This document shows, piece by piece, positions 25,896-33,659 of a DNA stretch of 35,379 nucleotides. Every line of letters starts with the position of its first letter. The stretch's first letter is position 1. Source of the stretch: Myxococcaceae bacterium (lineage in GTDB: Bacteria > Myxococcota_A > Polyangia > Polyangiales > Ga0077539); the NCBI GenBank assembly GCA_004297725.1, contig SCUS01000072.1, positions 1 to 35,379 of the forward strand, read 5' to 3'. Made by a program: the position numbers and the translations under genes. The notes beneath the pieces were generated by a model. That model ran no database searches and was not told the origin of the DNA. It saw nothing but the letters and a program-made list of their open reading frames with translations.

Positions 25896-26951
25896 TCAGG
25901 GAGCCGGCGCGGGCAGCGCGATGCGGAAGACCGAGCCGCCGCCCGCGGGGCAGTCGACGGAGGCGTCGCCGCCGTGGGCGTGGGCCGCGAGGCGCACGAA
26001 GGTGAGGCCCAGGCCGCGGTTGTACGCGGCGGTCGCGCGGCCGTCGGCCTGCACCTGCGTGTACTTCTCGAAGATGGTGTCGCGCATGCCCGCGGGGACC
26101 CCGGGGCCGTCGTCGACGACCTCGAGCACCACGGCGCCGCGCTCGCGCCGCCCGGCGACGGTCACGTGCGGGGCGTGGCGCACGGCGTTCTCGATCAGGT
26201 TGCCGAGCGCGCGGCGCAGCACCGCGGGGTCGACCGACGCGCGCAGTCCGCAGGCGGGGCCGAGCGCGAGCGCGGAGCCGTGCATGCGGGCGAGGGCGGC
26301 GTTCTCCTCGACGGCGGCGGCGAGCATCGCGTCGAGGTCGACGAGGTCGCGCGCGAGGGGGAGGGAGTTGGTCTCGAGGCGCGAGATGTCGAGCAGGTTG
26401 AGCAGCATCGCCTGGAGGCGACGCGCGGCCTGCACGCTGTCGGAGATGGCCTCGACGGCGTCGTGGTTGTCGCGGATGCCGCGGATCCGGTCGAGGTAGC
26501 CGAGGTTGGCGAGGATCGCCGAGAGCGGGTTCTTGAGGTCGTGGATGAGGAGGTCTTGCAGGGTCTCCTTCATGCGCTCGACCGAGCGCTTGGCGGAGAT
26601 GTCCTCGACCATCAGCACCCCGTAGGACGCGGCGGCCACGTCGAAGGAGCTCAGCTTCAGCCGCACGTCGCGCGGCTCGTCGAGCGACATGAAGGGAAAG
26701 GAGAACTCGAGGTCCACGTCGAGCGGGCGGCGGCCGATGTTCTTGCGAAACTCGCCCGCGAGGCGGCTCACGTTCATGCACGGCGCGACCTCGACGAAGA
26801 AGTCGCGACCGACGACCCGCGCGCGCTGCCGGTTGGCCAGGGCCTCCTCGGCGCGGTTGTAGATGATCACCCGCCCGGCGGCGTCGAGCACCACCACCCC
26901 CAGCGGGAGGCTGTCGAAGAGCTGCGCCAGGAGCGCCAACGAGGGATCCAT
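25896..26951 (-). CDS. Histidine kinase with photoactive-yellow-protein-like PAS domain
   Basis: A 351-residue soluble kinase. The PAS domain (about 5-118) aligns without gaps to photoactive yellow protein: Tyr31, Glu35, Arg41 and Cys58 match PYP Tyr42, Glu46, Arg52 and the chromophore-bearing Cys69. GRDFFVEVAPC mirrors GKNFFKDVAPC. PYP Thr50 is Ala39 here. The kinase core has the His in IHDLKNPLSAIL near 137, N box NLIENAVRHA, G1 DDGPGVP and G2 NRGLGL. Light sensing through p-coumaric acid is possible, but many PAS domains keep this Cys without proof of a chromophore. No partner regulator is adjacent. It is divergent from the helicase gene across 413 bases that contain operator-like dyads. 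Confidence 0.88.
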   Translation of the reverse strand: MDPSLALLAQLFDSLPLGVVVLDAAGRVIIYNRAEEALANRQRARVVGRDFFVEVAPCMNVSRLAGEFRKNIGRRPLDVDLEFSFPFMSLDEPRDVRLKLSSFDVAAASYGVLMVEDISAKRSVERMKETLQDLLIHDLKNPLSAILANLGYLDRIRGIRDNHDAVEAISDSVQAARRLQAMLLNLLDISRLETNSLPLARDLVDLDAMLAAAVEENAALARMHGSALALGPACGLRASVDPAVLRRALGNLIENAVRHAPHVTVAGRRERGAVVLEVVDDGPGVPAGMRDTIFEKYTQVQADGRATAAYNRGLGLTFVRLAAHAHGGDASVDCPAGGGSVFRIALPAPAP

Positions 26952-27129
26952 GGCGTCGGATCGTACTCACCGCGCGCGCGCTGACAACGCGGGCGCACCG
27001 CGAACTTGCGCCCGCCGCCCGGTCGGTGCGATCGCGCTTTCATGAGGGTCATTGGGAGGGCTCGAGCGCTGCGGGATGCGGCGCCGGGGACTGCAGGTGG
27101 CCGGTGCGTCGAAACCAGGCGAGCGGCGC

Positions 27130-27206
27130 GGCGCGTTGGGCACAGGTGGGCGGTCGCCCCAACGGCTTCACAATCGTTGTGATCCCCGATCACAACAATT
27201 GTGATC
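27130..27206. promoter_or_regulatory. Operator region before the intact helicase gene
   Basis: This block matches 24879-24955. It contains one perfect dyad, GATCACAACAATTGTGATC, at 27188-27206, and a second, CACAATCGTTGTG, at 27169-27181, with centres 22 bases apart. They lie between the divergent PYP-like kinase and helicase genes and could control either or both. The regulator is unknown. Confidence 0.68.
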
Positions 27207-27214
27207 CCGCCGGT

Positions 27215-27322
27215 ACGTCTTCCTGGAGTTCGGAGTACGACCGCGAGGCCGTCAGCGGGGGGTTCCCCGGTACGACCCGCTGATGGCCTCGCGGTCGTAC
27301 TCCGAGCGTCAGAACGTCTTCC
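27215..27322. mobile_element. Foldback (MITE-like) element with 9-base flanking repeats
   Basis: Arms at 27231-27259 and 27276-27304 are complementary over 29 bases with a single mismatch, around a 16-base centre. The flanks carry a direct repeat ACGTCTTCC at 27215-27223 and 27314-27322, like a target-site duplication around a 90-base insertion. The related region at 24978-24993 lacks it. It has no coding capacity. It now lies between the operators and the helicase start, and its hairpin could affect expression. Confidence 0.6.
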
Positions 27323-27364
27323 GCCCCCTTCGCGCCACCGGCGCCGCGCCCGCGGTGCTAGTCC

Positions 27365-28771
27365 ATGGCCCCCATGACCGCGCCCCCTGCGATCACGCTC
27401 CGCTTCGACGCCGGCACCCTCCTGCTCGACGGCTTCCTCGAGGGCGCCAGCGAGGGCGCCACCCTCCCCGGCTGCGTCTGGGACCCTCGCGTCCGCCGCT
27501 ACCGCGCCCCCGCATGGCGCTACCGCGAGCTGGTCACCGCCCTCACCCGCATGGCCCGCGCGGGCACCCTCTCCTTCTCCGACGAGGCCCGCGGGTACAA
27601 CACCCTCTCGGTCACCCACCGCGCCCAGCGCACGCCCTTCGAGCACCAGCGCGAGGCCATCGCGGCGTGGCGCGCGGCGGGCAACCGCGGCGTGGTCGTG
27701 CTCCCCACCGGCGCGGGCAAGAGCTACGTCGCCGAGATGGCCATCGCCCTCGCGCAGCGCAGCGCCCTGGTGGTCGCCCCGACGCTCGACCTGATGAACC
27801 AGTGGTACGACGTGCTGGTCACCGCCTTCGGCGAGAAGGTGGGCCTGCTCGGCGGCGGCTACCACGAGCCCGGCGACCTCACCGTCAGCACCTACGACTC
27901 CGCCTGGATGCACATGGACCGCCTCGGCGCCCGCTGGGGACTCATCATCTACGACGAGTGCCACCACCTTCCGGGCGCGTCGTTTCTCGGCTCCGCCGAG
28001 AGCGCCATCGCTCCCTTCCGCCTCGGGCTCACGGCGACGCTGGAGCGCAGCGACGGGCGAGAGGCCCTGCTCAACGACCGCGTCGGCGCGGTGGTCTACA
28101 GCCGCGGCATCAAGGAGCTCGCGGGCGATCACCTGGCCGAGTACTCCGTCGAGACCATGATGGTCGACCTCACCCCGGAGGAGGCCGCGGCCTACAACGA
28201 GCACCGCGAGACCTACCGCAGCTTCGTCTCCTCCGAAGGCATCCGCATGGCCTCTCCCGACGGCTGGGCGCGCTTCCTCCAGGCGAGCGCCCGCAGCCCC
28301 GAGGGGCGCCGAGCGCTGCTCTCGTACCAGCAGCAGAAGCGCATCGCGCTGGCCTCGCAGGGCAAGCTGGAGGTGCTCGAAGGCCTGCTCCGACAGCACT
28401 CCAAGGACCGCACGCTGATCTTCACCAACGACAACGACACGGTGTACGCGATCGCGAGGAGGTTCCTGATTCCGGCGATCACGCACCAGACCGACGTGAA
28501 GGAGCGGCGCGAGGTGCTGGAGCGCTTCAACTCCGGCGCCTACCCCGCGGTGGTGACCTCCCGGGTGCTCAACGAGGGCGTGAACATCCCCGAGGCCCGC
28601 GTGGCCATCGTGCTGAGCGGAACCGCCAGCGTGAGGGAGCACGTCCAGCGCCTCGGCCGCATCCTCCGCCGTCAGGAGGGCAAGACGGCGATCTTGTATG
28701 AAGTGATCACCCGGGGCACCGCGGAGGAGCACCAGTCGGGGCGGCGGAGGGAGCACGATGCTTACCGCTGA
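27365..28771 (+). CDS. XPB-like superfamily 2 DNA helicase
   Basis: About 468 residues; ATG at 27365 or 27374, neither with a clear ribosome site. An N-terminal damage-recognition-like domain (about 1-80) precedes the helicase core. Motif I is LPTGAGKS near 117-124, motif II YDECHH (DEXH type), motif III LTATLER, and motif VI RLGRILRR near 425. Order and spacing fit archaeal and bacterial XPB, which opens DNA for nucleotide excision repair. The next gene encodes the DUF790/Bax1 nuclease that partners XPB, with a 14-base overlap, so they are coupled. The upstream region holds operator-like dyads and a foldback element. A truncated copy of promoter and start lies at 24879-25106. A defence role cannot be excluded but repair is the simpler reading. 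Confidence 0.88.
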   Translation: MAPMTAPPAITLRFDAGTLLLDGFLEGASEGATLPGCVWDPRVRRYRAPAWRYRELVTALTRMARAGTLSFSDEARGYNTLSVTHRAQRTPFEHQREAIAAWRAAGNRGVVVLPTGAGKSYVAEMAIALAQRSALVVAPTLDLMNQWYDVLVTAFGEKVGLLGGGYHEPGDLTVSTYDSAWMHMDRLGARWGLIIYDECHHLPGASFLGSAESAIAPFRLGLTATLERSDGREALLNDRVGAVVYSRGIKELAGDHLAEYSVETMMVDLTPEEAAAYNEHRETYRSFVSSEGIRMASPDGWARFLQASARSPEGRRALLSYQQQKRIALASQGKLEVLEGLLRQHSKDRTLIFTNDNDTVYAIARRFLIPAITHQTDVKERREVLERFNSGAYPAVVTSRVLNEGVNIPEARVAIVLSGTASVREHVQRLGRILRRQEGKTAILYEVITRGTAEEHQSGRRREHDAYR

Positions 28772-30056
28772 CCTGATCCGCGCCAGGGTGGTGAAGGGCG
28801 AGGTCCGTCCCCGCTACGTGGCGCCCAACGACGAGGAGGTGCGGGCGCTCGCGGGCGTGATGGCGGAGACCTTCCGGGCGCACCTGGGGAAGCGCCGCGC
28901 CGAGCTCGACGCCGCCCTCGCGGAGCTCACCGGGGAAGGAACCGACTACCTCCTCCACCGCGGCCTGGCCAAGCTGCTCTTCGACCGATCGACCTACGAG
29001 GTGCGCTCCCCCATCGAGCCGCAGGAGCTTCGCCGCGCGGTCTTCGAGGCCTCCGCGAAGGTGCACCCCGCGGTTCGCGTCGCCGACGCGCTGCACCCGG
29101 TGTCCCGAGACGACGTGCTCGCCCAGGTGGCCGCGCAGCTCGGCGTGGAGCCCGCCGCCGTGGAGCAGGGCCTCTACGCCGACCTCGAGGACGAGCAGGT
29201 GATGACCGAGGCGCCCGACCTCGCGGGCGAGGCCCTGGTGCAGCGATACAATCTGGCCCTCGCCCAGGCGGCGCTGCTGCGGGCGACGAAGCTGGTGGTG
29301 CACCTCGACGAGGGAGACCCGGCGCGGTACCGGCAGCTCTTCCGGTGGGTGAAGTTCTACCGGCTCATCCACCGCGCCGAGCGGGCGGCGGGCGGGGGAT
29401 GGATGCTCACGCTCGATGGTCCGGTGAGCGTCTTCCAGCAGTCCAACAAGTACGGGCTGCAGCTCGCGGAGTTTCTCCCGGCGCTGCTGCTCTTCCCTTC
29501 ATGGAGCGCGGAGGCGGAGCTTCGCTGGGGGCCGCAGAAGCGGGAGGTGACCTTCAGGGTGTCGCACGACGACGAGCTGGTCTCGCACCTCCCCGACAAG
29601 GGCGCCTACGTCACCCGCGAGGAGCAGTGGGTGCTCGACCGCTTCGCGGCGCTGAAGTCCCCGTGGACGCTCGCCCGCGAAGGCTCGCTCATCGACCTCG
29701 ACGGCCGGGGGGTGCTCATCCCCGACTTCGTGGCGAGGCACCCCGACGGGCGCGAGGCCCTGGTGGAGGTGCTGGGCTTCTGGCGCAAGGAGACCCTCCA
29801 GGCGCGCATCGAGCTGCTGGCCTCCGCAGGGCCGAAGAACCTGGTGCTGGCCGTGCCATGGAAGCTGCGCGGAGGCGCCGAGGACGAGGCCACGGCCGCG
29901 GGCGCGGAGGCCCTCTTCTTCAAGGAGGTCATCGTCGCCAAGGAGCTTCTGGAGCGCGTCGAGCGCGTGGGCGCGAAGCCCGCGCCGGGGACGGAGGCTC
30001 CCGCGGAGGCGGCCGTGAAGCCGAAGGCGAAGCGGGCGACGAAGAAGAAGGGTTGA
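28758..30056 (+). CDS. DUF790 nuclease, Bax1-like partner of XPB
   Basis: A 432-residue protein of the DUF790 family. It starts MLTADLIRARV-x-x-G, the usual opening. The nuclease core is PD-(D/E)xK-like: LIPDFVARHPDGREALVEVLGFW near residues 320-340 supplies Asp and Glu-Val, followed by KNLVLAVPW. The last 30 residues are Lys/Ala-rich (KPKAKRATKKKG), probably contacting DNA. Bax1 is known from archaea as a structure-specific nuclease that binds XPB and cuts at repair bubbles. The 14-base overlap with the helicase gene fits a stable complex. A possible weak hairpin follows its stop at 30059-30078. Confidence 0.87.
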   Translation: MLTADLIRARVVKGEVRPRYVAPNDEEVRALAGVMAETFRAHLGKRRAELDAALAELTGEGTDYLLHRGLAKLLFDRSTYEVRSPIEPQELRRAVFEASAKVHPAVRVADALHPVSRDDVLAQVAAQLGVEPAAVEQGLYADLEDEQVMTEAPDLAGEALVQRYNLALAQAALLRATKLVVHLDEGDPARYRQLFRWVKFYRLIHRAERAAGGGWMLTLDGPVSVFQQSNKYGLQLAEFLPALLLFPSWSAEAELRWGPQKREVTFRVSHDDELVSHLPDKGAYVTREEQWVLDRFAALKSPWTLAREGSLIDLDGRGVLIPDFVARHPDGREALVEVLGFWRKETLQARIELLASAGPKNLVLAVPWKLRGGAEDEATAAGAEALFFKEVIVAKELLERVERVGAKPAPGTEAPAEAAVKPKAKRATKKKG

Positions 30057-30058
30057 GC

Positions 30059-30078
30059 GCCCGCGCAGCCCAGCGGGC
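30059..30078 (+). terminator. Weak hairpin after the DUF790 gene
   Basis: GCCCGC and GCGGGC arms with an eight-base loop begin two bases after the stop. Short stem and no T run; a weak terminator candidate only. Confidence 0.3.
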
Positions 30079-30186
30079 TCAATGTGCCCTTGCCGACGCC
30101 CGAGGGGCGTGGGAAGCGTCTCGCGCCGGTTGAATCGCCGAGAGGTCCGACGCAACGGATTGAGGCGCTGGAGAAGGTCCTGACTG

Positions 30187-31104
30187 ATGAGCCCGCCCAC
30201 CCCCGCAGAACCGAGCGCCCCGGCCACCGTGAGCATCGGGCTGCCGATCTACAACGGCGCCCGCACGATGCGCCGCACCCTCGACGCGCTGCTCGGGCAG
30301 ACCTTCACTGACTTCACGGTGCTCCTCTCGGACAACGCGTCGACGGACGACACCGAGGCCATCGGCCGCGAGTACGCCGAGCGCGACCCGCGGGTGCGCT
30401 ACGTGCGCCAGCCCGTCAACCTCGGCGCCATCGGCAACTTCCTCTACGTCTTCGAGCACAGCCGCGGGCCCTACTACTCGTGGCTCGCCTGCGACGACTT
30501 CTACGACACCCCGACGCACCTCGACCGACTCCGCGAGCGGCTCGACGCGGGCGACGCGCTGGCGTTCCCCAACGTCAACCACTTCGACCTGCTCCCGGAC
30601 GGCTCCGTCTCGCCGAGGCGCCGCGACGCCTTCGGGCATTTCCGCGCCGCTGACTCCCGCGTGGCCATGACGCGCCTCGCCATCCGGGGCACCTCACATC
30701 AGCTCTATGGGATGTTCCGCCGCGAGGTGGTCGCGCGCTACCTCCCCTACCTTGCCGCGGACGCCACCTGGTCGTGCTTCAACGAGGCGCGCTTCCTCCA
30801 CTGGGTGTTCTCCCGGGAGCGCTGCAGCTTCGTCAACGAGGAGAGCCTCGACGTGTGCCACCACACCGGCGCCGTCAGCCGCAACGTCCGGCCGCTCCTG
30901 CTGCTGCGCGACTACGTCCGGCTCAACAGCCTCATCCCCGCGATCTACGCCGACGCGGACTACTCCCCCGCGGACAAGCTCCGGCTTCTCGGCGACCTCG
31001 GCCGCGCCAACGCGCCCTACCTCGGCTACCTCGCCGCGCGCTCGGTCCCGGCCGCCGCGGTCGAGGCGTGGTCGTGGATCACCTCGCGCCCGTCGCGCCG
31101 CTGA
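30187..31104 (+). CDS. Family 2 glycosyltransferase
   Basis: A 305-residue GT-A fold enzyme. The N-terminal domain has VSIGLPIYNGARTMRRTLDALLGQT and LLSDNASTDDT, the usual nucleotide-sugar start, and the metal-binding acidic motif at Asp103-Asp104 in ACDDFYD. The C-terminal half (from about 160) is less conserved and would choose the acceptor. GAGAAGG precedes the ATG. It transfers a sugar from a nucleotide donor during assembly of a surface polysaccharide; sugar and acceptor are unknown. A flippase gene follows after 15 bases and a DUF268 gene beyond that, so this is probably a small polysaccharide operon. There is no membrane segment. Confidence 0.9.
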   Translation: MSPPTPAEPSAPATVSIGLPIYNGARTMRRTLDALLGQTFTDFTVLLSDNASTDDTEAIGREYAERDPRVRYVRQPVNLGAIGNFLYVFEHSRGPYYSWLACDDFYDTPTHLDRLRERLDAGDALAFPNVNHFDLLPDGSVSPRRRDAFGHFRAADSRVAMTRLAIRGTSHQLYGMFRREVVARYLPYLAADATWSCFNEARFLHWVFSRERCSFVNEESLDVCHHTGAVSRNVRPLLLLRDYVRLNSLIPAIYADADYSPADKLRLLGDLGRANAPYLGYLAARSVPAAAVEAWSWITSRPSRR

Positions 31105-31119
31105 GCCGCCTCCGCTCCG

Positions 31120-32640
31120 ATGTCGACCGTCACCCGCAACGCGATCGCGAACTTCATCGGGAAGATCTGGTCCACCGCGCTCGGGCTCGCGGTGATCCCG
31201 CTCTACATCAAGCTGCTCGGCGTCGAGTCCTACGGCCTCGTCGGCGTCTTCGGCTCGCTCCAGGCGATCATGGGGCTGCTCGACCTCGGCATGCAGCCCA
31301 CGGTCAACCGCGAGCTCGCCCGGCTCTCGGCCCTCGACCCGAGCGCCGCGGCGAGGCCGATGCGAGAGCTGGTGCGCACCTTCGCGGTGGTGTTCGCGTG
31401 CGTGGGCCTGGTCTCCGGGCTCCTCGTCCTCGCGGGCTCCCCGCTGCTCGCCACGCACTGGATCCGCGCCGAGCGCCTGCCCGCCGGCACCGTGGTGCGC
31501 GCGGTCGGGATCATGGGGGTCATCCTGGCCATGCAGTGGCCGTCGAGCATCTTCCTCGGCGGGCTGATGAGCCTCCAGCAGCAGGTGCGCGCCAACCAGA
31601 TCCTGATGCTGATCGGCACCCTGAGGTCGCTCGGCGCGCTCTTCGTGATCCGCTTCGTCTCTCCCACCATCGAGGCCTTCTTCCTCACGCAGGCCATGGC
31701 GAGCGCGGCGCAGACCGCCCTCACCGGCCTCGCGCTCACCCGCGCCCTGCCCCGCACCGACGAGCGCGTGGGCTTCCGGCTGCAGGTGCTCCGGGACCAC
31801 TGGCGCTTCGCCGCCGGGATGCTGGGCATCGCCGTGCTGTCGGTGATCCTCACGCAGGCCGACAAGCTCATCGTGACGGGCTCGCTCAGCCTGAAGCAGG
31901 TGGGCTACTACAGCATCGCCACGGCGGTCGCCAACGCGCTCTACAACCTCAGCGCGCCCATCGGCGCCGCCTGCTACCCGAGGCTGATCCAGCTCGCCAC
32001 GCTCGGCGACGAGGAGCAGCTCAAGGACTTCTATCACCGCAGCTGCCAGACCATCGCGGTGATCATCATCCCGGTGGCGGCGGTGATCTCCGCGCTCTCC
32101 TCCCACGTGCTCTTCGCCTGGACCGGCAGTCGCGACACCGCCACGCACGCCCACCTCGTGCTCTCGATGCTCATCATCGGCACCTGCTGCAACGGGCTGA
32201 TGAACCTGCCCGTCTCGCTCCAGATCGCCCACGGGTGGACGCGCCTCGTGGTGACGATCAACGTCTGCGCCATCGCGGTCATCGTGCCCCTCGAGCTCTA
32301 CGGAGCGCGGCGCTTCGGGGCGCCCGGCGCGGCGGCCGGGTGGCTCATCGTCAACGCCAGCTACGTGGTGAGCGTCGTACAGCTCATGCACCGCCGGCTG
32401 CTGAAGGGCGAGCAGTGGCGCTGGTACCTCTCCGACGTGCTGCTGCCCGGGGCCGGAGCCGTGCTGGTCGCGCTGGCCGCGAGCTTCGCCCCGGCGCCCT
32501 CGACCCGCCTCGGCGCCCTCGCCCTCGTGGCCGCGGTCTACGCCGTCGCGGCGAGCGTGGCGGTGGCCTCGGCGCCGGTGTCGCGGGAGATGATCCGCGC
32601 ACGGCTCTTCCGTCGCCTGCGGCCGAGCAGCCCGCTCTGA
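31120..32640 (+). CDS. Polysaccharide flippase (Wzx/MATE-like)
   Basis: A 506-residue inner-membrane protein with about 12-14 hydrophobic helices across its length. The N-terminus (NAIANFIGKIWSTALGLAVIPLYIKLLGVESYGLVGVF) is the common opening of Wzx-type lipid-linked oligosaccharide flippases. The second half starts with a similar helix (AAGMLGIAVLSVILTQADKLIVTG), reflecting the family's two-fold repeat. It should move undecaprenyl-linked sugar units across the inner membrane. The gene lies 15 bases after the glycosyltransferase gene, indicating one transcript. Substrate unknown. No polymerase or ligase gene is visible in the window. Confidence 0.9.
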   Translation: MSTVTRNAIANFIGKIWSTALGLAVIPLYIKLLGVESYGLVGVFGSLQAIMGLLDLGMQPTVNRELARLSALDPSAAARPMRELVRTFAVVFACVGLVSGLLVLAGSPLLATHWIRAERLPAGTVVRAVGIMGVILAMQWPSSIFLGGLMSLQQQVRANQILMLIGTLRSLGALFVIRFVSPTIEAFFLTQAMASAAQTALTGLALTRALPRTDERVGFRLQVLRDHWRFAAGMLGIAVLSVILTQADKLIVTGSLSLKQVGYYSIATAVANALYNLSAPIGAACYPRLIQLATLGDEEQLKDFYHRSCQTIAVIIIPVAAVISALSSHVLFAWTGSRDTATHAHLVLSMLIIGTCCNGLMNLPVSLQIAHGWTRLVVTINVCAIAVIVPLELYGARRFGAPGAAAGWLIVNASYVVSVVQLMHRRLLKGEQWRWYLSDVLLPGAGAVLVALAASFAPAPSTRLGALALVAAVYAVAASVAVASAPVSREMIRARLFRRLRPSSPL

Positions 32641-32840
32641 CGAGGGAGGTCGGGCGGGACAGGACCGTCGACGCCGCGGGGTCGGGCGCACGCGGCGATC
32701 GCGGCGTTCGAGCGCTTCCGCGGGCCCTGGGAGGTCCGCCAGCAGCCGACCAGCATGGCCGTGACGGCGTAGACCGCAGCCCCGGACCAACCCGCGCACT
32801 CCATGGAGACGCCGCCGCGACTGCGATAGCTTGGCCCGCG

Positions 32841-33659
32841 ATGAGTACCTCCGCTGGATTCCGTCGCGCGTTGAAGTCCGGGCTCCAGGCCGCCGGCCTG
32901 CTCGACCTCGCGAAGCTCGGCCTCCACGCCAGCTCGCTCGTGCTCGACCTGCGTCGGCTGCCCTCGACGGTGACGTCGCTCCCCTGGTTCGTGCGCACCT
33001 GGCGACAGTACGAGGCCCTCGGCGGGGACGGCCTCAAGCTGCGCGACGCCCAGCCCTGCCTCACCGACCGCGGCGAGAGCGCGGGCGCCGCCTCGGGGCA
33101 CTACTTCCACCAGGACCTCTGGGCCGCGCGCAAGGTGCACGCCTCGGGCGCCGCCGAGCACGTCGACGTGGGCAGCCGGGTCGACGGCTTCGTCGCCCAC
33201 GTGGCCTCCTTCACCGAGGTGGTCTACGTCGACCTTCGGCCGCTCCAGGCCAGCGGTCACCCCCACATCAAGGCCCGCGTGGGCACCGTGCTCTCGCTGC
33301 CGTTCGCCGACCGATCGGTGCCTTCGCTCTCGTGCCTCCACGTCATCGAGCACATCGGCCTCGGGCGCTACGGCGACCCGCTCGACCCCGACGGCTCGCT
33401 CAAGGCCCTCGCCGAGCTCCAGCGCGTCGTCGCCCAGGGAGGAGACTTCTACCTGGGCGTCCCCATCGGCCGCGAGCGCGTGTGCTTCAACGCCCACCGG
33501 GTGCTCTCCCCGCAGACCGTGCTCCGCGCGCTGGGCGAGCTCTCGCTGGTGGAGTTCAGCGCCGTCAACGACGCGGGCGACCTCGTGCGCGACGCCCGCC
33601 CCGAGGACTTCTCGCAGGCCGACTACAGCTGCGGCCTCTTCCACTTCACCCGGCGCTGA
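32841..33659 (+). CDS. DUF268 methyltransferase-like protein
   Basis: A 272-residue protein of the DUF268 family. It has a class I methyltransferase-like plan: HVDVGSRVDGFVAHVASF as the cofactor loop, VVYVDLRPL as the acidic strand, then SLPFADRSVPSLSCLHVIEHIGLGRYGDP near 153-181, which is the family signature. GVPIGRERVCFNAHRVLSP and the final SCGLFHF are also typical. DUF268 genes usually sit among glycosyltransferases, so modification of a sugar or lipid carrier is likely, but no activity is established to my knowledge. The first 70 residues are basic and hydrophobic and may touch the membrane. It is 200 bases after the flippase gene, and its end overlaps the convergent kinase gene by 14 bases. 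Confidence 0.87.
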   Translation: MSTSAGFRRALKSGLQAAGLLDLAKLGLHASSLVLDLRRLPSTVTSLPWFVRTWRQYEALGGDGLKLRDAQPCLTDRGESAGAASGHYFHQDLWAARKVHASGAAEHVDVGSRVDGFVAHVASFTEVVYVDLRPLQASGHPHIKARVGTVLSLPFADRSVPSLSCLHVIEHIGLGRYGDPLDPDGSLKALAELQRVVAQGGDFYLGVPIGRERVCFNAHRVLSPQTVLRALGELSLVEFSAVNDAGDLVRDARPEDFSQADYSCGLFHFTRR

